In this document: positions 31,928 through 40,724 of the stretch, in pieces
Layout: each line of letters begins with the position of its first letter
Position numbering within the stretch: the first letter of the stretch is position 1
NCBI RefSeq assembly: GCF_025994315.1
Contig: NZ_BAQE01000025.1
Source: Swaminathania salitolerans
GTDB lineage: Bacteria; Pseudomonadota; Alphaproteobacteria; Acetobacterales; Acetobacteraceae
Strand: one strand, 5' to 3'
DNA length: 64,000 nucleotides
The notes under the pieces: generated by a model
The model's database searches: none
What the model was told of the DNA's origin: nothing
What the model saw: the letters and a program-made list of their open reading frames with translations, nothing else
Program-made: the position numbers and the translations under genes

Positions 31928-33304
31928 ATGGCCTCCGCAGCTGAGCAGCTTGCCGCCAATCTCAATATGAGTTCGTTCGCCAAGGCGACCGAGCTTAAAA
32001 AGCGCATCTGGTTCACGCTGGGCGCGCTCATCATCTATCGCCTCGGAACCTATATTCCGGTGCCCGGTGTCGATGCCACGGTCATGGGGCAGCTTCTGGC
32101 CCAGAACCAGGGTGGCATCATCGGCATGTTCGACATGTTCACCGGTGGTGCGCTCGGTCGTATGACCGTCTTCGCACTCAACATCATGCCCTATATCAGC
32201 GCCTCGATCATCGTGCAGCTGCTCTCGACGGCGTTGCCTTCGCTCGAGGCGCTCAAGAAGGAAGGGGATCAGGGACGCAAGAAACTCAATGCCTATACGC
32301 GTTACCTGACGGTCCTGATCGCGCTGTTCCAGGCCTATGGCATCGCCATGGGACTCGAGAACATCACGAGTCATGGCGCCTCCGCGGTGGTGAATCCCGG
32401 GCCGTTCTTCATCCTGTCCTGCGTGGTCACGCTGGTCGGTGGGACGATGTTCCTGATGTGGCTCGGCGAGCAGATCACCTCGCGTGGCGTCGGAAACGGG
32501 ATTTCGCTCATCATTTTCGCGGGCATTGTCGCCAATCTCCCCCATGCGCTCGCGAGCCTGTTCCAGCTCGGCTATACGGGGGCGCTCTCGCCGTTCTTCG
32601 TGCTGCTCTTCCTCGTCCTTGCGGCAGCGACCATCGCCTTCATCGTGTTCATGGAGCAGGCGCAGCGCCGTGTGGTGATCCAGTATCCCAAGCGACAGGT
32701 CGGAAGCCGCATGTTCGGTGGCGACTCCACCCATATGCCGCTCAAGGTGAATACAGCCGGTGTAATCCCGCCGATCTTCGCCTCTTCGGTTCTGCTGATT
32801 CCGGTCACGATCTCGGGCTTCATGAATGGCAAGGGCATGCCGGGCTGGCTCAGCACGCTCGGTCAGGAGTTCGGCCAGGGGCAGCCGCTCTACATGCTGT
32901 TCTATGCGGCGATGATCCTCTTCTTCTCGTATTTCTATGCAGCCGTCACATTCAATCCTGAGGAAACGGCGGAGAACCTGCGCAAGCAGGGCGGCTTCGT
33001 TCCGGGCATCCGGCCGGGGTCGAACACCGCCCGCTATTTCGACAGGATCCTGTCCCGGCTCACGACCATCGGCGCGCTGTATCTCGTGGCGGTCTGTCTG
33101 CTGCCCCAGATCCTGATCAGCCGGTACAACGTGCCGTTCTATTTCGGTGGGACGAGCCTGATCATCATCGTCTCGGTCACGATCGACACGATGACGCAGG
33201 TTCAGTCGCATCTGGTCGCGCATCGTTACCAGGGGCTCATCCGCAAGCAGCGCGGCCGCGGCAACGGACGCCCTGAACAGGGCAGGGGAGGACGGCGTCG
33301 ATGA
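31928..33304 (+). CDS. secY: Protein translocase subunit SecY
   Basis: 458-residue channel of the Sec translocon, ten membrane helices. N-terminal half contains YRLGTYIPVPGVD and the plug-region segment GMFDMFTGGALGRMTVFALN. The cytoplasmic loop before helix 6 (EQAQRRVVIQYPKRQVG) is intact. The basic C-terminus ends in GRGGRRR. A leader with two hairpins precedes it; ATGA overlap couples it to adk. Confidence 0.98.
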   Translation: MASAAEQLAANLNMSSFAKATELKKRIWFTLGALIIYRLGTYIPVPGVDATVMGQLLAQNQGGIIGMFDMFTGGALGRMTVFALNIMPYISASIIVQLLSTALPSLEALKKEGDQGRKKLNAYTRYLTVLIALFQAYGIAMGLENITSHGASAVVNPGPFFILSCVVTLVGGTMFLMWLGEQITSRGVGNGISLIIFAGIVANLPHALASLFQLGYTGALSPFFVLLFLVLAAATIAFIVFMEQAQRRVVIQYPKRQVGSRMFGGDSTHMPLKVNTAGVIPPIFASSVLLIPVTISGFMNGKGMPGWLSTLGQEFGQGQPLYMLFYAAMILFFSYFYAAVTFNPEETAENLRKQGGFVPGIRPGSNTARYFDRILSRLTTIGALYLVAVCLLPQILISRYNVPFYFGGTSLIIIVSVTIDTMTQVQSHLVAHRYQGLIRKQRGRGNGRPEQGRGGRRR

Positions 33305-33876
33305 ATATCATCCTTCTCGGCCCTCCCGGCGCTGGAAAGGGCACCCAGGCCCAGATGCTCGAGCGGGATTTCGGGCTCAAACAGATCTCGACGGGTGACA
33401 TGCTGCGTGCCGAGATGGCCGCGGGCACCCCGCTCGGTCTGAATGTCAGATCGATCGTCGAATCCGGCCAGTTCGTTCCGGATCCGGTGATGATCGCCCT
33501 GATCGAGAACCGGACCCTGCAACCCGATTGCGCCGGCGGATTCATCCTCGACGGGTTCCCCCGCACCGAGAGCCAGGCGGAGGCGCTGGACGCGATGCTT
33601 GCGGCACGCGGCAGCAGAATAGATGCCGTTCTTCTGCTCGAGGTCGATGTCGAGCAGATTGTCGCACGTCTGGCGGAGCGTCGTGCGCCTGACGGGTCGC
33701 GTCGCGCCGATGACGAACCGGAGACGGTAAGGCGTCGTATCCAAGTCTATCGCGATCAGACCGCCCCGATTCTCCCTTATTACGAGAATGCGGGGCGCCT
33801 GCGCCGGATCGACGGGATGCAGAGTGTCTCTGCCGTGCACGAGGCGATCGTCTCGGCGCTCGGACTGGAAAAGTGA
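33301..33876 (+). CDS. adk: Adenylate kinase (short LID type)
   Basis: 191-residue enzyme for ATP + AMP = 2 ADP. P-loop GPPGAGKGTQA at residues 7-17, AMP-binding GFPRTESQAEAL, and catalytic arginines in RRRIQVYRDQT. The LID is the short form with no zinc-binding Cys cluster, as in other alphaproteobacteria. Translated with secY through ATGA. Confidence 0.97.
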   Translation: MNIILLGPPGAGKGTQAQMLERDFGLKQISTGDMLRAEMAAGTPLGLNVRSIVESGQFVPDPVMIALIENRTLQPDCAGGFILDGFPRTESQAEALDAMLAARGSRIDAVLLLEVDVEQIVARLAERRAPDGSRRADDEPETVRRRIQVYRDQTAPILPYYENAGRLRRIDGMQSVSAVHEAIVSALGLEK

Positions 33877-33915
33877 CGGTCGGGCGGCATATCACGAAAA
33901 AGTGATCTGTTTTGT

Positions 33916-33943
33916 TTGACTCAAGGGGGGCGCTCGTTATATT
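33916..33943 (+). promoter_or_regulatory. Promoter of the alpha operon (rpsM)
   Basis: TTGACT (33916-33921), 16-base spacer, TATATT (33938-33943), in the 225-base adk-rpsM gap. This is the best-matching promoter in the window. The leader is about 150 bases and contains GGCCCCTCAGGGGTGCC, a small inverted repeat at 33983-33999. Confidence 0.6.
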
Positions 33944-34101
33944 GCGCGCCCTCGACACAGGTGCTGTCAGACGCGGCAATTGGCCCCTCAGGGGTGCCCG
34001 ATTCTTCGGCGGATTGAACAGTTTCGATTGAACTGGCCCGATATTCAGGGTCGAAGCAGAAAAGAGAGCCCGGCCTTCCGGCCTGGCAGGGAGTGAGTGG
34101 C

Positions 34102-34479
34102 GTGGCGCGTATTGCCGGCGTAAATATTCCGACGAACAAGCGGGTAGTCATTGCCCTGAGCTACATCTACGGCATCGGTCCGTCGACGGCGAAGGCGATC
34201 TGCTCCAAGCTTGAAGTTCCCGATGCGAAGCGAGTCAATGAGCTGAGCGACGACGAGATCGTGAAGATCCGCGAGCTGATCGACGGCGAATACCGCGTCG
34301 AAGGCGATCTTCGCCGCGAGACGGCGATGAACATCAAGCGTCTGATGGACCTTGGTTGCTATCGCGGTCTGCGTCATCGCCGTGGTCTGCCGGTGCGTGG
34401 CCAGCGGACGCACACGAATGCCCGTACCCGCAAGGGCAAGGCCGTGGCGATTGCCGGCAAGAAGAAGGCGACGCGCTAA
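34102..34479 (+). CDS. rpsM: 30S ribosomal protein S13
   Basis: 125-residue head protein contacting P-site tRNA. The GTG at 34102 gives MARIAGVNIPTNKRV and has AGGGAG eight bases upstream; an in-frame GTG at 34093 adds three residues and lacks a spaced ribosome site. Basic tail RGQRTHTNARTRKGKAVAI. Confidence 0.96.
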   Translation: MARIAGVNIPTNKRVVIALSYIYGIGPSTAKAICSKLEVPDAKRVNELSDDEIVKIRELIDGEYRVEGDLRRETAMNIKRLMDLGCYRGLRHRRGLPVRGQRTHTNARTRKGKAVAIAGKKKATR

Positions 34480-34571
34480 GTCGCGCATCTCAAGCGGATC
34501 GTGGCGTTTGACGGCCTGGTGGCTGTCTTCCGCCCTCTGCTCATTGCAAAGTTTGACAGGACGACCTCATC

Positions 34572-34964
34572 ATGGCCAAGGCCGCAGCTCCGCGTATCCG
34601 TAAGAAGGAGCGCAAGAACATCATCTCCGGTGTCGCGCACGTTCTTTCGACGTTCAACAACACCATGATCACCATCTCCGATGCGCAGGGCAACTCGATT
34701 GCCTGGTCGTCGGCTGGCGCGCAGGGCTTCAAGGGCTCGCGCAAATCCACCCCGTATGCAGCGCAGGTTGCTGCCGAGGATGCAGGCCGCAAGGCGCGCG
34801 ACCACGGCATGGAAACGCTGGAGATCGAGGTTTCGGGTCCGGGTTCGGGTCGTGAGAGCGCCCTGCGTGCTCTCCAGGCTGTCGGATTCTCCATCACGTC
34901 GATCCGCGACATGACCCCGGTGCCGCATAACGGCTGCCGTCCGCGCAAGCGTCGTCGCGTCTGA
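34572..34964 (+). CDS. rpsK: 30S ribosomal protein S11
   Basis: 130-residue platform protein. Core HVLSTFNNTMITISDAQGN and SSAGAQGFKGSRKSTPYAAQ. C-terminal HNGCRPRKRRRV. 92 bases after rpsM; a 156-base structured gap follows before rpoA. No rpsD between them, unlike E. coli but as usual in alphaproteobacteria. Confidence 0.98.
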   Translation: MAKAAAPRIRKKERKNIISGVAHVLSTFNNTMITISDAQGNSIAWSSAGAQGFKGSRKSTPYAAQVAAEDAGRKARDHGMETLEIEVSGPGSGRESALRALQAVGFSITSIRDMTPVPHNGCRPRKRRRV

Positions 34965-35013
34965 TTGACGCTGGCCCCCCACGGGGCCGGTTGTCCGTCA
35001 CCACCCGTCCGTA

Positions 35014-35041
35014 GGTGGCCTGTCTTCCGGGAGAGGCCACC
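35014..35041 (+). promoter_or_regulatory. Hairpin in rpsK-rpoA gap
   Basis: GGTGGCCT pairs perfectly with AGGCCACC around 12 bases; another stem GGCCCC/GGGGCC lies at 34974-34989. Neither has a U-tract. Likely leader structure of rpoA, which uses a TTG start and may be translationally tuned. Confidence 0.35.
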
Positions 35042-35120
35042 GGCACGTTCTGACCGCGCTCCGGTGCGGTTGAAGTTCCGTTGGTCCCCAGCGGGACAAG
35101 TTGTTTGAAAGGCCACGACA

Positions 35121-36140
35121 TTGGTCCTCCAGAAGAACTGGCAGTCCCTTATCAAGCCGGAAAAGCTGGAAGTCGCGCCCGGCTCCGTGCCCACGCAGAC
35201 AGCTACGGTGATCGCCGAGCCGCTGGAGCGTGGTTTCGGCATGACGCTCGGCAATGCGATCCGTCGCGTGCTGCTCTCCTCGCTTCAGGGTGCTGCTGTC
35301 ACCGCGATCCAGATCGACGGCGTGCTGCATGAATTCTCGTCCGTGCCGGGCGTCCGCGAGGACGTGACGGATATCGTGCTGAACATCAAGCAGCTTGCCC
35401 TGCGCATGCATGGTGAAGGCCCCAAGCGCATGGTGCTGACGGCCACTGGCCCCGGCGAGGTGCGCGCAGGCCAGATCCAGGCCGGCCATGATATCGAGAT
35501 CATGAACCCCGATCTCGTGATCTGCACGCTCGATGACGGCGTGAAGCTCGGCATGGAGTTCACGGTCAACATGGGCAAGGGCTATGTCCCCGCCGCTGCG
35601 AATCGTCCGGAAGATGCGCCGATCGGGCTGATCCCCATCGATGCGATCTATTCCCCGGTTCGCAAGGTGTCCTACAAGGTCGAGCCGACCCGCGGCGGTC
35701 AGGTCACGGATTACGACAAGCTGCTGCTCACGGTCGAGACGAACGGTGCTGTCACGCCGGAAGACAGTCTGGCTCTGGCTGCCCGCATCCTGCAGGACCA
35801 GCTCCAGCTCTTCATCAACTTCGACGAGCCGCGCCCGGTACGTCAGGAAGAGCCGCGCGACGATCTGCCGTTCAACCGCAACCTGCTTCGCAAGGTTGAC
35901 GAGCTCGAACTGTCCGTCCGTAGCGCCAACTGCCTGAAGAACGACAACATCGTCTATATCGGCGATCTGGTTCAGAAGTCCGAGCAGGAAATGCTGCGTA
36001 CGCCGAATTTCGGCCGCAAGTCGCTGAATGAAATCAAGGAAGTCCTGACTTCCATGGGTCTGTCGCTGGGCATGAATGTTCCGGCCTGGCCTCCCGAGAA
36101 CATTGAGGATCTGGCAAAGCGTCTCGACGAGACGTTCTGA
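35121..36140 (+). CDS. rpoA: RNA polymerase alpha subunit
   Basis: 339-residue alpha subunit. The N-terminal domain (GFGMTLGNAIRRVLLSSLQG) assembles beta and beta'; the C-terminal domain (PNFGRKSLNEIKEVL) contacts UP elements and activators. The start is TTG at 35121 (MVLQKNWQSLIKPEKL), preceded by AAAGG eight bases upstream; no ATG fits the conserved N-terminus. An essential, highly expressed gene with a rare start codon is notable. Confidence 0.97.
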   Translation: MVLQKNWQSLIKPEKLEVAPGSVPTQTATVIAEPLERGFGMTLGNAIRRVLLSSLQGAAVTAIQIDGVLHEFSSVPGVREDVTDIVLNIKQLALRMHGEGPKRMVLTATGPGEVRAGQIQAGHDIEIMNPDLVICTLDDGVKLGMEFTVNMGKGYVPAAANRPEDAPIGLIPIDAIYSPVRKVSYKVEPTRGGQVTDYDKLLLTVETNGAVTPEDSLALAARILQDQLQLFINFDEPRPVRQEEPRDDLPFNRNLLRKVDELELSVRSANCLKNDNIVYIGDLVQKSEQEMLRTPNFGRKSLNEIKEVLTSMGLSLGMNVPAWPPENIEDLAKRLDETF

Positions 36141-36178
36141 GCCCTATCCGGTAGAAAGCAGAGTAAGGAAACCCGATC

Positions 36179-36604
36179 ATGCGTCATGGTGTTGCTGGGC
36201 GTAAGCTCAATGTTACCTCGACCCACCGCGCAGCCATGTTCCGCAACATGGCCGTGGCGATTATCAAGCACGAGCAGATCACGACGACGCTGCCCAAGGC
36301 GAAGGAAATCCGCCCTGTCGTCGAGAAGCTGATCACCCTCGGCAAGCGCGGCACGCTTCACGCCCGCCGCCAGGCCTTCGCCCAGCTGCGCGACGAGACC
36401 ATCGTCGCCAAGCTGTTCTCGACCATTGCAGAGCGCTATCAGGGCCGTTCGGGCGGCTACACCCGCGTGCTCAAGGCCGGTGTGCGCTATGGCGACAATG
36501 CCGACATGGCCGTCGTCGAAATGGTCGATCGCGATGTCGATGCCAAGGGCAAGGATAGCGGTCCGGTGATCAACCAGTCCGGCGAAGAGCCCATGGCTGC
36601 CTGA
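36179..36604 (+). CDS. rplQ: 50S ribosomal protein L17
   Basis: 141-residue L17: MRHGVAGRKLNVTSTHRAAM, then LPKAKEIRPVVEKLITLGK. The acidic tail is longer than in E. coli (127 residues). Last gene of the supercluster, followed by a strong terminator. Confidence 0.98.
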   Translation: MRHGVAGRKLNVTSTHRAAMFRNMAVAIIKHEQITTTLPKAKEIRPVVEKLITLGKRGTLHARRQAFAQLRDETIVAKLFSTIAERYQGRSGGYTRVLKAGVRYGDNADMAVVEMVDRDVDAKGKDSGPVINQSGEEPMAA

Positions 36605-36641
36605 ACCGCCTGATACCATCAGGTTGGACCTAGGTTACCGG

Positions 36642-36670
36642 AAAGCCGGGCAGGCAACTGCCCGGCTTTT
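36642..36670 (+). terminator. Rho-independent terminator ending the ribosomal supercluster
   Basis: AAAGCCGGGCAG pairs perfectly (12 bp) with CTGCCCGGCTTT around GCAA, with TTTTCTCGTT in and after the descending arm. Textbook terminator, 38 bases after rplQ. Confidence 0.9.
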
Positions 36671-36957
36671 CTCGTTCCGGTTTACAGGCACCTGTCCTTC
36701 AGGTTATCACCACGTCACCAAACCGGACCCGATCATCCCGCCCGCCTCGCGTGGGATTTTTGATCATTTCCGGAACCGGTCGATTTTCGTTTCGATCGGG
36801 AGTCGGGATGCATAGGATGAGACGCTTCAGCGTTTCCACTTCCCGACTTCTCACACGGTCCGAGCACTCTCGTAGGGCCAGTCACCACGCTTCCCATGCC
36901 GCTCCGGGCAATGAGGTCCGGTACGCTCGCGTCGCGTGAAGATACAGGAGAGCTTCT
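36671..36957 (+). promoter_or_regulatory. Upstream region of the polyol-type MFS gene with nested inverted repeat
   Basis: No gene is seen in this stretch. AGTCGGGA (36801-36808) pairs with TCCCGACT (36841-36848), enclosing a small ACGCT/AGCGT stem (36822-36833). An imperfect repeat lies at 36731-36765 (GATCA with TGATC). A good ribosome site CAGGAG (36945-36950) precedes the TTG start. No confident -35/-10 pair. Confidence 0.35.
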
Positions 36958-38271
36958 TTGTCTGAGGCAAGCACCACCCAGAGACGCGGCATAGCCGAAC
37001 TTCTAGGCATCCCACGCCCCCTGTTTTTCGGGTTCGTGGGTCTGCTCCTTTTCATGATCGGCGATGGGGTCGAGGCCGGTTACCTCGATACCTTCATGCT
37101 CCATAACGGTCATACCCAGGGCGACGTGAATCTGCTGTTCACGACATATGGCATCACCGTCATGATCTCCGCCTGGTTTTCCGGCCCGCTTTCGGATCTT
37201 TACGGCCCCAAACGCGTGATGTGGATCGGCCTGATTCTCTGGTCCGTCCTCGAGGTCGGTCTGCTTGCTCTCGGTCTCGGGCCGAACAATTTCACGATGA
37301 CCCTGACCTTCTACACCCTGCGCGGCTTCGCCTATCCGCTTTTTGCCTATGGGTTCCTTGTCTGGATCGCTGCCGCCACCCCGGCCACGATGCTCGGCTC
37401 GGCCGCGGGCTGGTTCTGGTTCTCGTTTTCGGCCGGTTTGCCGACGCTCGGCTCCCAGTTCGCCCGTTACGCCATTCCGGAAATCGGGGAGCTGGCGACA
37501 TTCTGGTGCTCGCTCGGCCTCGTCATTCTGGGCGGTCTGGTGGCGCTGCTGTTCACGCATGAGCCGACAGGCAAGAAGCGCCTGTTGCCCGACCATGTGA
37601 GCACACGGGATATCTTCTTCGGCTCTGTCAGCATCATGTGGCGTGAGCCCAAGACCCTGATCGCTGGCATCGTGCGCACGATCGATACGTCGTCCGAATA
37701 TGCGTTCCTAGCGATCATGCCTGCCTTCTTCATCGATCATCTCGGCTTTACCCAGGGACAGTGGCTGAACCTGCTCTCGCTGATCTTCCTCAGCAATATC
37801 CTGTTCAATCTGGTCTCGGGCATGCTGGCCGATGCACTCGGTCACCGTTTCATCGTGGCCGTGTTCGGCGGAATCGGCGGCTTCGTCTCGATCCCGCTCT
37901 TCTATTATATCCCCGTCTGGTATCCCGGGAATTTTGCGGCTGCCGCCGCTGTCGGTATCTTCTACGGCGCGACCGTTGCCGCTTTCGTTCCCCTCTCGGG
38001 CCTGATGCCCCAGATCTGCCCCAGGGAGAAAGCTGCCGCGCTTTCGATCCTCGGTCTTGGCGCAGGAGCGAGCACATGGGTCGGTCCGGCCATCGCCGGC
38101 ATCTGCGAGAGCGTGTTCGGCTTCGGCATGGAGGGCATCATCTGGGCCTTCGCCCTGATCTATCTCTCCGCCGCTGGCATGACGGTTACATTGCGCATCT
38201 CCGATGAGGCCCGCCGCTACACGCAGGAAGCTGTTGCCCGAGGCGAGAGCGTCACCGCAGTGGGACACTGA
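36958..38271 (+). CDS. MFS transporter, polyol permease-like (RbtT/DalT/CsbX type)
   Basis: 437-residue twelve-helix major facilitator. GDGVEAGYLDTFM near residues 35-48 and the loop SGPLSDLYGPKRVMW between helices 2 and 3 match the polyol/ribitol-arabinitol permease branch as I recall it; substrate is inferred, not shown. TTG start seven bases after CAGGAG. It stands alone between two terminators, with no polyol dehydrogenase next to it. An alpha-ketoglutarate-type permease is the main alternative. Confidence 0.75.
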   Translation: MSEASTTQRRGIAELLGIPRPLFFGFVGLLLFMIGDGVEAGYLDTFMLHNGHTQGDVNLLFTTYGITVMISAWFSGPLSDLYGPKRVMWIGLILWSVLEVGLLALGLGPNNFTMTLTFYTLRGFAYPLFAYGFLVWIAAATPATMLGSAAGWFWFSFSAGLPTLGSQFARYAIPEIGELATFWCSLGLVILGGLVALLFTHEPTGKKRLLPDHVSTRDIFFGSVSIMWREPKTLIAGIVRTIDTSSEYAFLAIMPAFFIDHLGFTQGQWLNLLSLIFLSNILFNLVSGMLADALGHRFIVAVFGGIGGFVSIPLFYYIPVWYPGNFAAAAAVGIFYGATVAAFVPLSGLMPQICPREKAAALSILGLGAGASTWVGPAIAGICESVFGFGMEGIIWAFALIYLSAAGMTVTLRISDEARRYTQEAVARGESVTAVGH

Positions 38272-38311
38272 ACGCTCCCCGCGTAAGATGAGGCGGCTCT
38301 GACCGGTTCGA

Positions 38312-38345
38312 GGCGTTGTCGACATTCGTCGACGGCGCCTTTTTA
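38312..38345 (+). terminator. Terminator after MFS gene
   Basis: GGCGTTGTCGAC (38312-38323) pairs with GTCGACGGCGCC (38328-38339), 12 bp with two G-U pairs, around ATTC, followed by TTTTTAT. It ends ten bases before the ASCH gene start. Confidence 0.8.
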
Positions 38346-38354
38346 TGTGAGGTC

Positions 38355-38882
38355 ATGACTGATGCTTTCTCCGCCCTGCCTGCGGAGTGGGAGCGCCTCG
38401 AGCGCTTTTCTTTCGGCGATAGCCCGGTTTTGGCCGACGCGCTTCTCGACCTTGTTCTGCGCGGCATCAAGACCGCTACGTGCCGGGCAGCGAGCGATGG
38501 GCAGCAGACCGTCACCGGAAAGCTCAGTGTGGTCTGCGACGGACAGGACCGGCCCGGAGCGATCACCCGCACGCGCTCTCTTGCAAGAAAGCGCTTCTGC
38601 GATGTGGGCGAGGATTTCGCGGTCAGAGAGGGGGAGGGTGACAGGAGCCTGGCTCACTGGCGTCGCGAACATGAACACTATTTCCGTCGTCTGAACCCGT
38701 TCAGCGAGACGATGGCGCTCTGCTGCGAGGAATTTGTGGTCGTGTATGTGTTTCCCGAAATCCCCGTGCGAGATGCCTCAACCGGAGCGTGCAAGCGGGG
38801 CGAACTTTCATTGCGAGATCGCGTTGACCTCCGACAGAACAAAAGGGTCTCGCCATGCTCAAGCTCGCCATATTCTTTCTGA
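38355..38882 (+). CDS. ASCH-domain protein
   Basis: 175-residue cytoplasmic protein of the ASCH family, a PUA-like fold proposed to bind RNA. Family features: WERLERFSFGDSPVLADALLDLVLRGIKTAT, quoted here only as its FSFGDSP and GIKTAT elements, then AVREGEGDRSLAHWRREH and FVVVYVFPE. The domain ends near residue 138; the remaining ~37 residues look unstructured and overlap the next gene. ATG at 38355 has only a close GAGG; an upstream TTG at 38316 lies inside the terminator and is rejected. Function unknown in this organism. Confidence 0.8.
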   Translation: MTDAFSALPAEWERLERFSFGDSPVLADALLDLVLRGIKTATCRAASDGQQTVTGKLSVVCDGQDRPGAITRTRSLARKRFCDVGEDFAVREGEGDRSLAHWRREHEHYFRRLNPFSETMALCCEEFVVVYVFPEIPVRDASTGACKRGELSLRDRVDLRQNKRVSPCSSSPYSF

Positions 38883-39028
38883 TCATCTCCCTGATCGCAG
38901 GGCTTTTCGGATTCACCGGTATCTCCGCGGCGTCGGCAGGCATCGCGAAGATCCTCTTCTTCCTCTTCATTGCCCTTTTCGTGCTTTTCCTCGTCATTGC
39001 CGTGTTCGTCGGCAAGGCCGTGACCTGA
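38855..39028 (+). CDS. DUF1328 small membrane protein (YtjA type)
   Basis: 57-residue protein, two membrane helices: MLKLAIFFLIISLIAGLFGF and KILFFLFIALFVLFLVIAVF. Between them is the family FTGISAASAGIAK turn. Strong ribosome site AAAGGG eight bases upstream. It starts 28 bases before the end of the ASCH gene, in another frame. DUF1328 proteins are widespread, often stress-linked, function unknown. Confidence 0.88.
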   Translation: MLKLAIFFLIISLIAGLFGFTGISAASAGIAKILFFLFIALFVLFLVIAVFVGKAVT

Positions 39029-39092
39029 GCCGTCCTGCAGGGGACGCGCCGGACTTTCATGCCCGGTTCCTGTGCCGGTCCTGTGCGGATTG

Positions 39093-39126
39093 AAAAAGGG
39101 GAGGGCCTTCCGGCTCTCCCCTTTTT
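39093..39126. terminator. Bidirectional terminator between convergent genes
   Basis: AAAAAGGGGAG (39093-39103) pairs perfectly with CTCCCCTTTTT (39116-39126); GCC/GGC extends the stem around TTCC. A-tract on one side and T-tract on the other serve both the DUF1328 gene and the mdt operon arriving from the right. Confidence 0.9.
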
Positions 39127-39185
39127 CTGTCGGGCGTTTCCCGACCTGTCTCGAGACGTGCGATCCGGCGCCGCGGGCCGGCTGC

Positions 39186-40724
39186 CTATTGCTTCGTCTT
39201 CGAGATGAATTCCGGCAGAAGCGGATTATTGGTCTGGAGCGATGCCTTGCTCGGGAGCTGGGAAACATCCCATCCGCCGCCAAGGGCCACGATCAGGGCG
39301 ACATGCGATGTCGCGAGAGACTGGTGGATTCCCAGGGCCTGGACCTCGTAGCTCAGGGCGTTCTGCTGGCTCGTCAGCACGGTCGTGTAGGTCTGCGTGC
39401 CGGCGAGATATTCGTTGGTCGAGACACGAACCGCCTCCTGTGACGATCTGACGGCCTCCATCTGCTGCTTGAGCTGCTGGTCCAGAATACGCAGATTGGA
39501 AAGGTTGTCCTCGACGCCCTGAAGGGCATTCAGCACGGTCTGGCGATAGCTCGCAACGGAGGCGTCGTAATCCGCCCTCGCTTCCCGCACGGCTGCCGTG
39601 CGTGCGCCGCCATTGAACAGGGTTTCGGTGGACGACGCGCCCAGAGACCAGAAACGCGTGGCCGTCTGGATCAGAGTCTGGAGCGGATTGCCGCTATAGC
39701 CATAGGACGCGCTGACGGAAATCTCGGGGTAGAAGGCCGCAATGGCCGTTCCGATCGAGGCGTTGTACCCTTCCATATTGCGCTCGGCGGCGGCGATATC
39801 GGGGCGACGCTGGAGCAGGACGGACGGGACGGCCCCGGGGACCGGCGGCAGCGTCATGGCGAGCTGGCCTTTCGGAATGCTCAGGTCCCCCGGGGCACGG
39901 CCTATGAGCACGGCGATCGCGTGTTCGTACTGGGCGCGGTTGACGCGGGCCTGCGTCGCCTGTGCCTCGGTCTGCTGCAACTGGTAGCGCGCCTGCCAGA
40001 GCGCGCTCGGATCGGTGACGCCTGCTTCGACCTGGTTCTGCACGATCGAGAGCGCCTGCTGGAAATAGCCCACATTATCCCGGTAGAGCTTTTCGAGACT
40101 GTCCTGATAGCGCAGGTTGAAATAGGCGGTGGCCAGCTGCGACTGATAGGAGAGCTGCGCATTGGCGAGATCGGCAGCGCTGGCCTGGGTAGCCGTCACC
40201 TGTTGCTGGATCTGGCGGCGTATGCGTCCCCACACATCGAGCGTCCAGGAGGCAGAGGGGCCGGTGTTCCAGGTATTGACCGTGGTCGAGCGCGAATAAT
40301 CGACGACCGAGCCGGAGCTTGCGCTGCGCGAGCCGCTCCCCTGCGAATTCCGGGTGAAGCTGAAAGTTCCCGAAAGTGTCGGGAAGAGCTGCGCGCGGAT
40401 CGAGTCGATCGTGGCCTCTGCCTTGCGGAACTGTGCCTCGTACTGCTTCACGTTCTGGTTCGAGATCGCGACCTGCGATTCGAGCCAGTTCAGCTGCGGG
40501 TCGTTATAGACTTCCCACCAGGCTCCCTTGGGCGCTTCGGCCAGATGCGGCCGGGCGACGCCCCATCCCGGTGGCGGCTTGGGAGCTTCCTTGAAATGCG
40601 CCGAGATGACGGCATGGGGGCGGTGATAATCCGGCCCGACCATGAAGCATCCCGCAAGCAAGGGCGTGCTGCACGCAGCGAGGAGAGCGAGGCGGCGGGT
40701 CGAGCGGGAAGGAGGCGCATTCAT
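39186..40724 (-). CDS. Outer-membrane efflux lipoprotein of the mdt operon
   Basis: 512-residue NodT/OprM-family channel. Lipobox LLAGC at about residues 22-26 gives a probable acylated Cys. OEP blocks: WWEVYNDPQLNWL and RRPDIAAAERNMEGY. Fourth gene of the - strand operon, joined by an ATGA overlap to mdtC. Pseudomonas muxABC-opmB has the same gene set; E. coli mdtABC uses TolC instead. Confidence 0.93.
   Translation of the reverse strand: MNAPPSRSTRRLALLAACSTPLLAGCFMVGPDYHRPHAVISAHFKEAPKPPPGWGVARPHLAEAPKGAWWEVYNDPQLNWLESQVAISNQNVKQYEAQFRKAEATIDSIRAQLFPTLSGTFSFTRNSQGSGSRSASSGSVVDYSRSTTVNTWNTGPSASWTLDVWGRIRRQIQQQVTATQASAADLANAQLSYQSQLATAYFNLRYQDSLEKLYRDNVGYFQQALSIVQNQVEAGVTDPSALWQARYQLQQTEAQATQARVNRAQYEHAIAVLIGRAPGDLSIPKGQLAMTLPPVPGAVPSVLLQRRPDIAAAERNMEGYNASIGTAIAAFYPEISVSASYGYSGNPLQTLIQTATRFWSLGASSTETLFNGGARTAAVREARADYDASVASYRQTVLNALQGVEDNLSNLRILDQQLKQQMEAVRSSQEAVRVSTNEYLAGTQTYTTVLTSQQNALSYEVQALGIHQSLATSHVALIVALGGGWDVSQLPSKASLQTNNPLLPEFISKTKQ

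Noticed and set aside
36751..36939. 62-codon open frame upstream of the MFS gene
   Set aside because: GTG start without ribosome site, and it spans the nested inverted repeat.
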